Below are positions 1 to 7,962 of a stretch of 64,000 nt of DNA, in pieces. How positions within the stretch are numbered: position 1 is the first letter of the stretch; each line of letters starts with the position of its first letter. This DNA is from Bryobacterales bacterium (lineage in GTDB: Bacteria > Acidobacteriota > Terriglobia > Bryobacterales > Bryobacteraceae). The stretch covers positions 62,001 through 126,000 of the forward strand of contig PNAJ01000022.1 in NCBI GenBank assembly GCA_003170295.1, written 5' to 3'. Both the position numbers and the translations under genes were made by a program. A model generated the notes under the pieces. That model was given only the letters and a program-made list of their open reading frames with translations, made no database searches and had not been told where the DNA came from.

Positions 1-1
1 G

Positions 2-583
2 GTGATCGATTGCCCCGAAAATTTCGTCGGCGTGGTGATTGAAAAGCTCGGGTCGCGCAAGGGCAAGATGGAGAAGATGGTGAACCACGGCTCGGGCCGC
101 GTGCGCCTGGAATTTAAGATCCCTTCGCGCGGGCTGATCGGTTTGCGGAGCGAAATGCTGACCGATACCAAGGGCACCGCGATCATGAACTCGCTGTTTT
201 CTGGCTACATCGAATGGCAAGGCGACATTCCTTCGCGGCCCACGGGCTCGCTGGTGGCCGATCGCCCGGGGCGAACCACCGGCTACGCGCTGTTCAATCT
301 TCAGGAACGCGGCGACATGTTCGTCTCGCCCGGCACCGAAGTATATGAAGGCATGATTGTCGGCGAAAATTCCCGCGATTCCGACTTGGACGTCAACATT
401 GTCAAGGAAAAGAAGCTCACCAATATGCGAGCCTCCAGCGCGGATGAGGCGATTCGCCTGGTCCCCCCTCGCCTGCTGAACCTGGAACAAGCCATCGAAT
501 TCATCCGCGATGACGAGTACGTCGAAGTGACCCCGGTTTCCATCCGATTGAGGAAAAAGGTCTTAAAGCAGAATCAGCGTTAA
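2..583 (+). CDS. typA: Ribosome-associated GTPase TypA/BipA, C-terminal part (5' truncated by the window)
   Basis: This is the last 193 residues of the translational GTPase BipA, which binds ribosomes and helps 50S assembly and stress adaptation. The GTPase domain lies outside the window. What remains matches the EF-G-like domain V and the BipA-specific C-terminal domain: a GSRKGKM segment, then '[18 protein letters not shown]', then a C-terminal region containing '[13 protein letters not shown]' and '[15 protein letters not shown]'. The first codon shown is internal, so position 2 is not a start. The gene ends with TAA and is followed by an AT-rich spacer of about 110 bp. The family is highly conserved and I see nothing unusual in the visible part. 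Confidence 0.95.
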   Translation: MIDCPENFVGVVIEKLGSRKGKMEKMVNHGSGRVRLEFKIPSRGLIGLRSEMLTDTKGTAIMNSLFSGYIEWQGDIPSRPTGSLVADRPGRTTGYALFNLQERGDMFVSPGTEVYEGMIVGENSRDSDLDVNIVKEKKLTNMRASSADEAIRLVPPRLLNLEQAIEFIRDDEYVEVTPVSIRLRKKVLKQNQR

Positions 584-695
584 CATTGAATTATTTTATA
601 TAAACGCTTGTATTTCAATAAGATAGACGGTATTTCCTAGTCCGATTGTCTTTTCAACTGTTGGTTCGCCATGCGATACTAACCGTTAAGGACAC

Positions 696-2045
696 ATGAC
701 TCAGGTCGGCGAAGCTATCGCCCGGTATCACAAGTTAATTGAGAGCGGACCTTATATTGACCTTGGATGGGCGCAGGCTCTCCAGGAGCAGTTGAAGGCC
801 GCGAAGCTCGGCGGACGAGCGATCTCGCCGGTATTACGCCCGCATTTTCTGAGCGGCCGCGATTATGCCTCGATGACGAAAACCGTCGAGACCATTTCCT
901 CCGCGATCTCGCGCATGGAGCAGATGGCGCTTGCCACACCGGCGCTGCTCGCGCGTATCCAACTCCTTCCCGCGGAGCGAATGCTCGCGCAAGTCGATCC
1001 CGGATACTCGGTCGCGGGCGTCACAGGTCAGCTCGATACGGTGCTGAACAACGGAACGCTCAAATTCTCCAATCATCACGCCGACGCGCCGGCCGGAGTT
1101 CTTTACGGCGATACGCTCGCCGACTTGTATTACGATGCGCCTCCGGTGAAGGAGTTTCGCAGGAAATACAAATTGAAGAAGCTCGGGGGAACGAAATTCC
1201 TGTTGAGCGCGCTGCTCAAATCGTACAAGGAGTTCGGGGGCAAGCAGAAAAAACCTCGCATCGCGATCGCGGAGCTGAAGCAGCCGTTTTCCGGCGGTCC
1301 GGGCGATTACGCGCAGCTGGCCGCGTTTTTCACGAAAGAAGGATATCCGACCGAAGTTGTCTCGCCCGATCATCTCGAATATCGAAACGGCGTGCTGCGT
1401 CGCGGCGAATTCGCGATCGATATTTTATACCGCCGCATCCGCCTCCAGGATTTTTTGGTTCGATTCGATCTTTCGCATCCCATGGTGCGCGCCTATAAGG
1501 AACACGGCGTCTGCATGGTGAACAGCTTCCGCGCGGAGGTGAGCGCCAAGCGCGCGATCTTCGATCTGCTTACCGACGACGCCCTTACCGCGAAATTTCC
1601 CGCCGCGGAGCGCAGAGCGATCAAGGAACATATTCCGTGGACGCGTATGGTACAGGCCGCCAAGACCACGCATAAAAACCATACCGTCGACCTGCCCGAC
1701 TTCGTCATGAAGCATCGGGCGAAACTGATTTTAAAGCCCAATGACGATTCGCCCGATCAGCATTCCTTCCGAGGCTCGGAAACCGACGACATCGGTTGGG
1801 AAAAAGCGCTTCGCCAGGCGATGCGGACGCCTTACGTGGTGCAGGAAATCGCCGATCCGGCGAAGGTCGTGTTTCCGCTGATGCAGTACGGCAGCCTGAT
1901 GATGAAGGAGATGCAGGTGGACGTTCACCCGCACTCGTTTTATGGAAAAGTGCACGGTTGTTCCAGTTGGCTGAGCATCATCGGCTCGCAGAGCTTTTCG
2001 ACGCTCACCGGCCTGGCTCCGACGTTCGTTCTCGAAGGTAAATAG
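696..2045 (+). CDS. ATP-grasp-like protein (circularly permuted ATP-grasp / glutathionylspermidine-synthase type)
   Basis: A 449-residue soluble protein with no signal peptide. From about residue 345 to 400 it has a pattern expected of ATP-grasp nucleotide binding: 'KLILKPNDDSPDQHSF' followed by a 'YVVQE' strand. This resembles the KPNDD...VVQE core of circularly permuted ATP-grasp enzymes, which form amide bonds with ATP. The usual glycine-rich loop after KPNDD is replaced by SPDQHSFRG, so activity is uncertain. The ATG is preceded by AAGGA at a suitable distance. The TAG stop overlaps the GTG start of the next gene by one base, so the two are probably co-translated. No substrate can be named from the sequence. 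Confidence 0.6.
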   Translation: MTQVGEAIARYHKLIESGPYIDLGWAQALQEQLKAAKLGGRAISPVLRPHFLSGRDYASMTKTVETISSAISRMEQMALATPALLARIQLLPAERMLAQVDPGYSVAGVTGQLDTVLNNGTLKFSNHHADAPAGVLYGDTLADLYYDAPPVKEFRRKYKLKKLGGTKFLLSALLKSYKEFGGKQKKPRIAIAELKQPFSGGPGDYAQLAAFFTKEGYPTEVVSPDHLEYRNGVLRRGEFAIDILYRRIRLQDFLVRFDLSHPMVRAYKEHGVCMVNSFRAEVSAKRAIFDLLTDDALTAKFPAAERRAIKEHIPWTRMVQAAKTTHKNHTVDLPDFVMKHRAKLILKPNDDSPDQHSFRGSETDDIGWEKALRQAMRTPYVVQEIADPAKVVFPLMQYGSLMMKEMQVDVHPHSFYGKVHGCSSWLSIIGSQSFSTLTGLAPTFVLEGK

Positions 2046-2500
2046 TGAAACGCCTCGCTTGCGCGGTTTTTCTGGCGTCGCGAATCGCGATCGCCGCGGA
2101 CGCGTGCGCCATGCTGCCGCGCGATCAAATCGCCAAAATGTTGGGAACGACCAAGAACATCAGTCTCAACACCTTGAAGCTGCCGCCCAAGGCGACAGAA
2201 GGCAAAGCATGCTCCTATGCCGGTCAGGAAAATGCAGCGACCGTGATTCTGATTAAATTCGAGTCGCCCGCCGCCGCGCGCGCGTATCTGGAAACCGTCC
2301 GCAAGGGGCTGGAAAAGCAATCCATGAAGACGATCTCCGCGAAGTTCGACGGAGAGGATGGCTTTTCCTTCATCAACGGCATGATCGCCGTCAAGAAGAA
2401 CACCTGGTTGAGAGTCAATGTGAACACTCGCGACGGACAAAAGGTAGTCAACCTGGAGCTGACCCGTCAGCTGTTGACGCTCGCCCTCCAGGCCAATTGA
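2045..2500 (+). CDS. Small secreted protein of unknown function
   Basis: A 151-residue protein with a basic start (MKR), a hydrophobic stretch and an Ala-rich cleavage region near residues 17-21, indicating Sec export. The mature part starts 'DACAMLPRDQIAKMLG' and has two Cys (C21 and C57) that could form a disulphide. The 'LPRDQIAKMLG...CSY' pattern resembles small exported domains that begin with a conserved 'C.LLt..ev...lG' motif, for example DUF3558-like proteins, but this is only a loose resemblance. It starts with GTG overlapping the stop of the ATP-grasp-like gene, so it is probably made from the same transcript. Function unknown. Confidence 0.6.
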   Translation: MKRLACAVFLASRIAIAADACAMLPRDQIAKMLGTTKNISLNTLKLPPKATEGKACSYAGQENAATVILIKFESPAAARAYLETVRKGLEKQSMKTISAKFDGEDGFSFINGMIAVKKNTWLRVNVNTRDGQKVVNLELTRQLLTLALQAN

Positions 2501-2591
2501 CAGAACTTTGGCGCTGCGCCAAGAACCCGCCGCCCGCATTTCCTTTTTTTCACCCATATAGCGGCGGCTGCCGGATTGCAACGAAACGGGC

Positions 2592-3041
2592 ATGAACATC
2601 GGCGCCCTTTCCAATATCAAACCCGTACTATTCACCACCCACGACCCCGTCTCACCCAACAGCGCAAGCGCGCCCACGACTCCAATTCCGCCGGATGCTG
2701 TCCCGGCGAGTTCTTCCAATATCTCGCCCACGGCCAATTTTCTCAGCCAACTAGAGCAGCTTCAGCAACAGAACCCGGCGCAGTTCTCGAAGGTAGCATC
2801 GAGCATCGCCACCCAATTGCAAGCCGACGCCAAGACCGCACTCAGCAACGGGAACACAACGCAGGCAAATTCGCTGAACCAACTCGCGGCATTGTTTCAG
2901 AACTCCGCGAAATCCGGCCAGGTTCCGACCGTCGAGGCATTCGAGCAAGCGGGACGCTCCGGACATCATCATCATCACGATGCGGCGTCATCCTCCTCGA
3001 GTCTCCTCGCCACCGCAGTCTCGAACGCATTGAAATCGTAA
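2592..3041 (+). CDS. Ser/Gln-rich hypothetical protein with a pentahistidine run
   Basis: 149 residues, no signal peptide and no membrane segment. The N-terminal 50 residues are rich in Pro, Ser and Thr and look disordered. Residues 50-110 ('FLSQLEQLQQQNPAQF', then 'IATQLQADAKTAL') look helical and possibly coiled coil. A GHHHHHD run at about residues 124-129 is followed by a Ser-rich stretch and a final short helix. The His run is natural sequence and could bind metal. Proteins of this layout are common as hypotheticals in acidobacteria as far as I recall, but I cannot assign a function. It stands alone between the secreted protein gene and the APC permease. Confidence 0.55.
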   Translation: MNIGALSNIKPVLFTTHDPVSPNSASAPTTPIPPDAVPASSSNISPTANFLSQLEQLQQQNPAQFSKVASSIATQLQADAKTALSNGNTTQANSLNQLAALFQNSAKSGQVPTVEAFEQAGRSGHHHHHDAASSSSSLLATAVSNALKS

Positions 3042-3080
3042 GTTCGCGCGAGCCACCGTCTGTGCGATCTTAATAGGCCG

Positions 3081-4343
3081 GTGCTCAAGAAAACGAAGCT
3101 TGGATTACTCCCTCTGGTGGCCGCGACTTTCTTCATGGTGTCGGGCGGCCCTTACGGGATTGAGGGGCTCGTTCGCCAATCGGGCTACGCCGGCGCCATC
3201 GCGACGCTATTCCTGATCCCGCTGATCTGGGCCTTGCCCACCGGCCTCATGGTAGGCGAATTGGCCGCCGCGATCCCGGCAGAGGGAGGCTTCTATGTTT
3301 GGGTGCGGCGCGCGCTCGGTCCATTTTGGGGATTTCAGGAAGCCTGGCTTTCCATGTCCGCGAGCGTCTTCGAATTGGCCGCATATCCCGCGATCTTCGT
3401 TCTCTCTCTCGGTCAACTGTGGCCCACTGCGCTTCACAATCCCTATCGCGTCCTGATTCCAGCCGTCGTGATTCTAGGGTGCGTTGCTTGGAACATGCTC
3501 GGCGCGAAGGCAGTAGGAAATGGCTCCATTGTTCTCGGTGTATTGCTGCTCGCGCCGTTCGGACTCATGATCGCCTTGGCTCCACATCGTCAGTTTGCAA
3601 CCAGCGCCGTGCATCCGAGCTGGTATTCCGGTCTGATAATCGCGATGTGGAATTTCATGGGCTGGGATAATGCGTCCACCGTCGCCCAGGAAGTGAACGA
3701 TCCGCAGAAAACATATCCGCGAACAATGTTCTGGGCCGTGGCAGCCGTGACCCTGGTTTACATCGCTCCGATTTTAGCCGTCGGATATTCCGGCGTCCCC
3801 TCCTCCAGTTGGACCGACGGCGGTTGGGTGAGTCTCGCCGGCGGCATTCGACCTTGGCTGGCCGTGCCTGTTTTGCTGACGATCATGGTGAGCGTAATAG
3901 GACAAGTGAACTCGCTCACCATGTCGTACTCGCGCATCCCGCTCGCGGTGGCGGAAGACCATCTGGCTCCGTCAGCTCTTCGTAACCTATGGTGTTCGCT
4001 ATTGTTTTGCGGCTTGATCTGGACGCTCGCGCTGAGCTTGAGCCTGGACCGAATCCTACTGCTCGACATCCTGCTATACGGAGCCAGTCTAATTCTGGAA
4101 TTCGTAGCATTGATCGTCCTCAGAATCCGCGAGCCAGATCTAGTGCGCCCGTTCCGAATCCCGGGAGGCACACGCGGAGCAGTCCTGATCGTAGCGAGCC
4201 CTTGCCTTCTGCTCGTAGTGGCCGCTGTGTTGAACCGCAATGAACAGATCGGATCGATCAGCGCCGCAATGCTCGCGAGCGTCGTCGCGATTTGCGGCGT
4301 GTTCGTTTACCCGTTGGCAAAAAAGATCTGCTCATCGGAGTAA
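3081..4343 (+). CDS. APC superfamily amino acid permease
   Basis: A 420-residue inner-membrane protein with about twelve hydrophobic segments. The N-terminal half has the APC helix-1 signature 'FFMVSGGPYGIEGLV' and the 'PAEGGFYVWVRRALG' loop typical of amino acid/polyamine/organocation permeases. 'WNFMGWDNASTVAQEV' corresponds to the conserved helix-6 unwound region. This makes it a cation- or proton-coupled amino acid or polyamine importer; the substrate cannot be read from sequence. The start is GTG with only a weak upstream purine run (AATAGG). Its 3' end lies about 30 bp before the UPF0175 gene, so read-through into the toxin-antitoxin genes is possible. Confidence 0.85.
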   Translation: MLKKTKLGLLPLVAATFFMVSGGPYGIEGLVRQSGYAGAIATLFLIPLIWALPTGLMVGELAAAIPAEGGFYVWVRRALGPFWGFQEAWLSMSASVFELAAYPAIFVLSLGQLWPTALHNPYRVLIPAVVILGCVAWNMLGAKAVGNGSIVLGVLLLAPFGLMIALAPHRQFATSAVHPSWYSGLIIAMWNFMGWDNASTVAQEVNDPQKTYPRTMFWAVAAVTLVYIAPILAVGYSGVPSSSWTDGGWVSLAGGIRPWLAVPVLLTIMVSVIGQVNSLTMSYSRIPLAVAEDHLAPSALRNLWCSLLFCGLIWTLALSLSLDRILLLDILLYGASLILEFVALIVLRIREPDLVRPFRIPGGTRGAVLIVASPCLLLVVAAVLNRNEQIGSISAAMLASVVAICGVFVYPLAKKICSSE

Positions 4344-4375
4344 CTAGGACCGACTCCTCCTGCTACTCTGAGATC

Positions 4376-4624
4376 ATGCAGATCATCGTCACGATTCCCG
4401 ACGACCTGGCTCAGCATCCCGATCCTGCTAGAGAAGCCCTGGAGGCCTTCGCCATCGAAGGGTATCGATCCGGCGTGCTCTCCGCCTATCAGACCCGATT
4501 GCTGCTAGGATTCGAGACTCGTGACGAATTGGACGGCTTTCTCAAAGCCCACGAAGTCTGGGACCGTGCCTATAGTGTCGAGGATCTGGAGAAGGATGCC
4601 GCCGGATTTGAACAGCAGGCATGA
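4376..4624 (+). CDS. UPF0175 family protein (putative antitoxin)
   Basis: An 82-residue protein beginning MQIIVTIPDD. It has the UPF0175 pattern: an N-terminal strand, a central helix 'REALEAFAIEGYRSGVLS' and 'QTRLLLGFETRDELDGFLK', a degenerate helix-turn-helix. UPF0175 proteins are usually encoded next to PIN toxins and are thought to act as their antitoxins. The ATG at 4376 is preferred over an upstream in-frame GTG at 4292, because that start would run inside the APC permease gene. Its TGA overlaps the start of the PIN gene (ATGA at 4621-4624), a clear sign of translational coupling. Confidence 0.8.
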   Translation: MQIIVTIPDDLAQHPDPAREALEAFAIEGYRSGVLSAYQTRLLLGFETRDELDGFLKAHEVWDRAYSVEDLEKDAAGFEQQA

Positions 4625-5094
4625 TCGTCGTTGCCGACACGTCTCCGCTGAACTATCTTATTCTGATCGATGAGATCCATCTCTTGCCCGCTCTTTTCGG
4701 ACATGTGCTTCTCCCGCGAGCGGTCTTTCAGGAATTGCAACATCCAAAGACATCGTCAAAGGTATCGCAATGGGTAGCCCAGCTTCCTCCATGGCTGGAG
4801 GTGCGGGTCGTCACTTCTGTCCCAGGCGACGAACTGATGCGGCTCGATCCAGGAGAGCGCGAAGCTATTCAATTGGCACTGGAGCTGGGCATCGGCACTG
4901 TGCTTCTCGATGAAGCAGATGGGCGGCAACTCGCGGAAAAGCTGCACCTTGAAGTGCGCGGGACTCTGGGTATCTTGGAGCGCGGCGCGAAATTGGGCAA
5001 AGTCAATTTTCGCCAGGCGTTGAACAAACTGGGGCAGACGAATTTTCGAGTGTCGCCTGCGGTGCATGCGGCCTTTCTAAAACGAAACCAGTGA
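4621..5094 (+). CDS. PIN-domain (DUF3368-like) putative ribonuclease toxin
   Basis: 157 residues beginning 'MIVVADTSPLNYLI', the first acidic motif of the PIN fold (D6, with S8 and N11). Further acidic residues are at 'DPGEREAIQLALELG' (E94 region) and 'VLLDEADGRQLA' (D-E-A-D). This spacing is typical of the DUF3368 group of PIN proteins, which are metal-dependent RNases. It is translationally coupled on both sides: ATGA overlap with UPF0175 upstream and GTGA overlap with the ribbon-helix-helix gene downstream. The expected role is the toxin of a type II toxin-antitoxin module. Confidence 0.82.
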   Translation: MIVVADTSPLNYLILIDEIHLLPALFGHVLLPRAVFQELQHPKTSSKVSQWVAQLPPWLEVRVVTSVPGDELMRLDPGEREAIQLALELGIGTVLLDEADGRQLAEKLHLEVRGTLGILERGAKLGKVNFRQALNKLGQTNFRVSPAVHAAFLKRNQ

Positions 5095-5375
5095 AACCAA
5101 TTTTGTTTCGGGGGAAGAAGAAATCCAGATCCGTCGCGATTCGTAGTCAGCGTATTGACACCAGCGAGATCCCCGACTTGGCGAACACCACAGGGTGGGT
5201 CCGTGGCCTCATGTATCGCCCCGTGTTGCAGCCAATATCAATCCGCTTGCCCGCGCCAGACATTGCGACGGCACAGAAACTAGCCCGGAAGAAGGGTATC
5301 CCGTATCAGACCTACATCAAGACGCTGCTTCACGATGCGCTAGAGCGCGAGCTCGGCACTAATTCGCTTCGCTGA
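5091..5375 (+). CDS. Ribbon-helix-helix (CopG-like) protein, putative second antitoxin or regulator
   Basis: 94 residues. The C-terminal half 'ISIRLPAPDIATAQKLARKKG' followed by 'IPYQTYIKTLLHDALERE' is a clear ribbon-helix-helix: a strand with alternating residues, then two helices with the turn at KKGIPY. The basic N-terminal extension (RGKKKSRS) is unusual for minimal CopG proteins. It starts with GTG overlapping the PIN gene stop, so it is the third gene of one operon. Ribbon-helix-helix antitoxins usually sit directly upstream of their toxin; here the protein is downstream of a PIN gene that already has a UPF0175 partner. It may autoregulate the operon or be an orphan of another module. 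Confidence 0.75.
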   Translation: MKPILFRGKKKSRSVAIRSQRIDTSEIPDLANTTGWVRGLMYRPVLQPISIRLPAPDIATAQKLARKKGIPYQTYIKTLLHDALERELGTNSLR

Positions 5376-5527
5376 CTGGCCCGGCCGGACAACTGACATT
5401 CTGTACAAGTTGTAGCGACCGATTGCGGTCCACCTGTTCGTTGAATGGATCGAGCTGCCGAAAGCGGAAAAATTGAAGCAATGAGTTTTCGATGACTCCG
5501 CGTGACATCCATTCCCTCTTCCGGCCG

Positions 5528-6460
5528 CTATTTCTCCACCACCACCTTCGCCCGCAAATTCGCCACGCCCGCCGTGTACCTTTCATCGGTCACCGTGAAC
5601 GCCACCGCATCCTCCAACCAATCGTGAGCCGTCCCATCCGGATCGTGCGACGCAATCGTGATCGTATACGGATGCGGGCACAGGTCGCATAGAAACGAGA
5701 TCGTCAGCGTCACCGTATCGCCCGCCGCGCGCGGTCCGATCTTCACGCGTTCCAGCTCCGTGTTCGTGCCGTATACTTCAAACCCGATCTGCGTGCGGAT
5801 CAGAATGCCCAGCACCGGGTCCTCGACCGCTTCATGAAATCTGACGGCCGCTTTGATGCTTACCATCTCGCCGCTTTTCCACACGATGGTCGGCTTCCCG
5901 TCGGTGCCCAGCGTCTCGATCGAGAGCACCTCCGCCCGACCATCGCCTCTGCGATAGGACGGCGCCAGGCGTGGCGAAATCGTCTCGCCCCATGCGCGGA
6001 TCTTCTCCGACACCGCGCGCCGGTACTTCCGCAGAGTCTCGCTCGGATCGCCCTTCGCGGCCAGTTGCCCTGCTTCGAGCCACCACACTTCATCGCACAG
6101 CGCTTCGAGCAGACGGTCTTCGTGCGATGCCAGCAGCACCGTCGTTCCAGAGCGCCGCAGCCGGTCGAGCCCCGTCAGCGTGCGCGCCCGCACTAGCGCA
6201 TCCTGTGTCGCGAGCGCTTGATCGAGCGCCACCACCGCCGCTGGCGCAAGGTTCAACGTTTCGCCCAAGGCCACGAATCGCCTCTCCGGTTCAGCCACCA
6301 CTTCTCCCTCGTCCGGCTTCAAGATTCCGCAGGCGAGCTTCAACAGTTCGGTCACGCCGGAATTCTTTTCACCGATCACTCCGATGATCGCGCCCGAAGG
6401 GGCAACCGCCCGGAACCCGTTCAGGGGAGGCGCGGAGACGTTCTTAAACTCGATAGACAT
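5528..6460 (-). CDS. Degenerate ABC-type ATP-binding protein with a Wzt-like C-terminal domain
   Basis: 310 residues. The N-terminal third is a reduced ABC ATPase. The P-loop position reads GEKNSGVT (residues 30-37), with Val where the catalytic Lys should be. A Walker B-like strand 'AAVVALDQ' follows only about 40 residues later, and an H-loop His is present in 'VLLASHEDRL' (H113). The Q-loop, helical subdomain and LSGGQ signature are absent. The C-terminal half (about 170-310) resembles the substrate-binding domain of Wzt, the ATPase of O-antigen exporters ('VLGILIRTQIGFEVYGTNTE', 'DGTAHDWLEDAVAFTV'). No Wzm-type permease is adjacent. It may bind a glycan end group without hydrolysing ATP. 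It stands alone on the minus strand. Confidence 0.65.
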   Translation of the reverse strand: MSIEFKNVSAPPLNGFRAVAPSGAIIGVIGEKNSGVTELLKLACGILKPDEGEVVAEPERRFVALGETLNLAPAAVVALDQALATQDALVRARTLTGLDRLRRSGTTVLLASHEDRLLEALCDEVWWLEAGQLAAKGDPSETLRKYRRAVSEKIRAWGETISPRLAPSYRRGDGRAEVLSIETLGTDGKPTIVWKSGEMVSIKAAVRFHEAVEDPVLGILIRTQIGFEVYGTNTELERVKIGPRAAGDTVTLTISFLCDLCPHPYTITIASHDPDGTAHDWLEDAVAFTVTDERYTAGVANLRAKVVVEK

Positions 6461-6491
6461 TCAAAAACAGCATACGCCATCTCAGCCTCTC

Positions 6492-6523
6492 ACCGAGCCG
6501 TGACTGCAGGGAGTGGAGTTCTA
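6492..6523. repeat. REP-like 32-bp element, copy 1
   Basis: The core ccgagccgtgactgcaggga sits just beyond the stop of the beta-helix gene. It matches 30 of 32 positions with the reverse complement of 47251-47282, and its 24-bp core is also inside the long repeats at 35343-35366 and 36008-36031. Confidence 0.6.
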
Positions 6524-6525
6524 AC

Positions 6526-7962
6526 TTACTTCCCATCGGAAGCAGACGGATGCAAAGGATGCAGCGGGACCGTCGTGTAATCCTCGCATTCATTCGGGCC
6601 AATAGAATTTTCGCCGGGACGAACTCCCGGCCCCGCCGCGATGCAACGCGACTTCATCTTGTGGCCCGAGATCTTGTTATCGCGAATCACATTGCCGCGC
6701 ACGGGACCCATCTGCTCAAACCCCTTGCTCAGATAAATTCCGCTTTCGAGCATTTTCGGCTCATCCGCTTTATAGATGCACCCGAATTGCTTCGCGTTCT
6801 CGTTGCACTGGGCCGTGTTTAGATGCAGGAACGAATTGCCAATCACCCGGTGCCCGCTGCCCACCAGGAACAATCCTCCGAACTTAGTGCCATCGATCAC
6901 GTTGCCGCGGATCTCGACATTTTGCGACCGCATGCTCCGATCCGTGTCGTTCATCACGATTCCAAAATGTCCAAACGGATAGGACACCGCCGAGCCCCGG
7001 CTGGTGCACTTGTTCTCGACAATCGAACCATCGTGAAAACCGTCCAGGTCGATACACTTTCCGTCGATCTCCTCGAACTTGTTCCGCGCATACGTCGAGT
7101 GGTCGACATTGCCGGCCGTGTCGATCGCCACCGGAGTCCCCATATTCTCGACGTCCACGGCCTCTGGTGGATATCCGATGTGGTCGCCGGTATTCTCCTC
7201 CACGCGCACGCGCGATGCATGACCCACCTGAATCGCATCGCGTCCAATCGTCTCGAAGCGATTCGCGGCAAACACTCCATCGTGGAGCCTTGGCGAGATG
7301 TATAGTGAATGCGTCCACAAAGCGTTTCCGCGGATGCGCCGGAATCGCGAGTCTCTCACTTCGAAATCGGACGAACCTTCCTCGATCGCAATCCCGCCCG
7401 TGGTATTGTTGCGGCGCTTCGCATTGAGCGTTCCGGAGTCTTCCACCAGAACGCTTTTAATCTTGACTCCCGCAGAACGGCTCACCAGAATCGCGAAACT
7501 CGGAATTGCCGAGAACTGTATTTGCGAAATCTCAGCGCCCTGCACGCGGTCGAGCAGGATGCCGCTGTTGGAATAAAAAACCCGGAAGTAGTTCTCCGGC
7601 GGAGCCATCTCCTTGGGCTGGGGGAACGCCACGCGATTCCCGTCGATCGAAAAATCGCGAAGCCGGATCGCCCGCGCCTCCTCCACCACCAGCACCGCGC
7701 GTCCTTTAAAATCGCTCGCCGCTTTGAGAATCGTCCCCGAGCCGACAATCTCCAGATCGTGCGCACCCGGTGTCAAATGCAATTCGGAGGAAACCTCGAT
7801 CACTCCGGTCGGCAATTGAATCACGCCGGTGATCTCCGACGCCAGCGTTTTTCGCAAACGCGATTCCGCAGTGCCTCCACAACCGGTGAAATTAAGGTCG
7901 ATTATGGCTACGCTGAGGGCACATAACGTGAATTTAAGGGCTAATAAGGCTTCTTTAGCCAT
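6526..7962 (-). CDS. Right-handed parallel beta-helix repeat lipoprotein
   Basis: About 478 residues from the chosen ATG. The N-terminus MAKEALLALKF is hydrophobic and ends at a lipobox-like FTGC, suggesting a lipid-anchored exported protein. From about residue 60 to the end there are repeating short turns built on 'V.I..N.F..I....I' patterns ('GVFAANRFETIGRDAIQVG', 'HFGIVMNDTDRS', 'VEIRGNVIDGTKFGGLFL'). These are typical of NosD/pectate-lyase-like beta-helix proteins that bind or cleave polysaccharides. The start at 7962 is preferred over an in-frame codon at 7995 because it gives the clean signal peptide. It overlaps the 3' end of the S9 peptidase gene by about 22 bp, so the two are probably one operon. 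Confidence 0.75.
   Translation of the reverse strand: MAKEALLALKFTLCALSVAIIDLNFTGCGGTAESRLRKTLASEITGVIQLPTGVIEVSSELHLTPGAHDLEIVGSGTILKAASDFKGRAVLVVEEARAIRLRDFSIDGNRVAFPQPKEMAPPENYFRVFYSNSGILLDRVQGAEISQIQFSAIPSFAILVSRSAGVKIKSVLVEDSGTLNAKRRNNTTGGIAIEEGSSDFEVRDSRFRRIRGNALWTHSLYISPRLHDGVFAANRFETIGRDAIQVGHASRVRVEENTGDHIGYPPEAVDVENMGTPVAIDTAGNVDHSTYARNKFEEIDGKCIDLDGFHDGSIVENKCTSRGSAVSYPFGHFGIVMNDTDRSMRSQNVEIRGNVIDGTKFGGLFLVGSGHRVIGNSFLHLNTAQCNENAKQFGCIYKADEPKMLESGIYLSKGFEQMGPVRGNVIRDNKISGHKMKSRCIAAGPGVRPGENSIGPNECEDYTTVPLHPLHPSASDGK

Noticed and set aside
1940-2737. A 265-codon minus-strand frame over the small secreted gene
   Set aside because: It overlaps three plus-strand genes with better coding character and has no homology-like motif.
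2963-2981. Pentahistidine run resembling an engineered His tag
   Set aside because: It lies in the middle of a natural low-complexity protein, is not at a terminus, and no vector sequence surrounds it.
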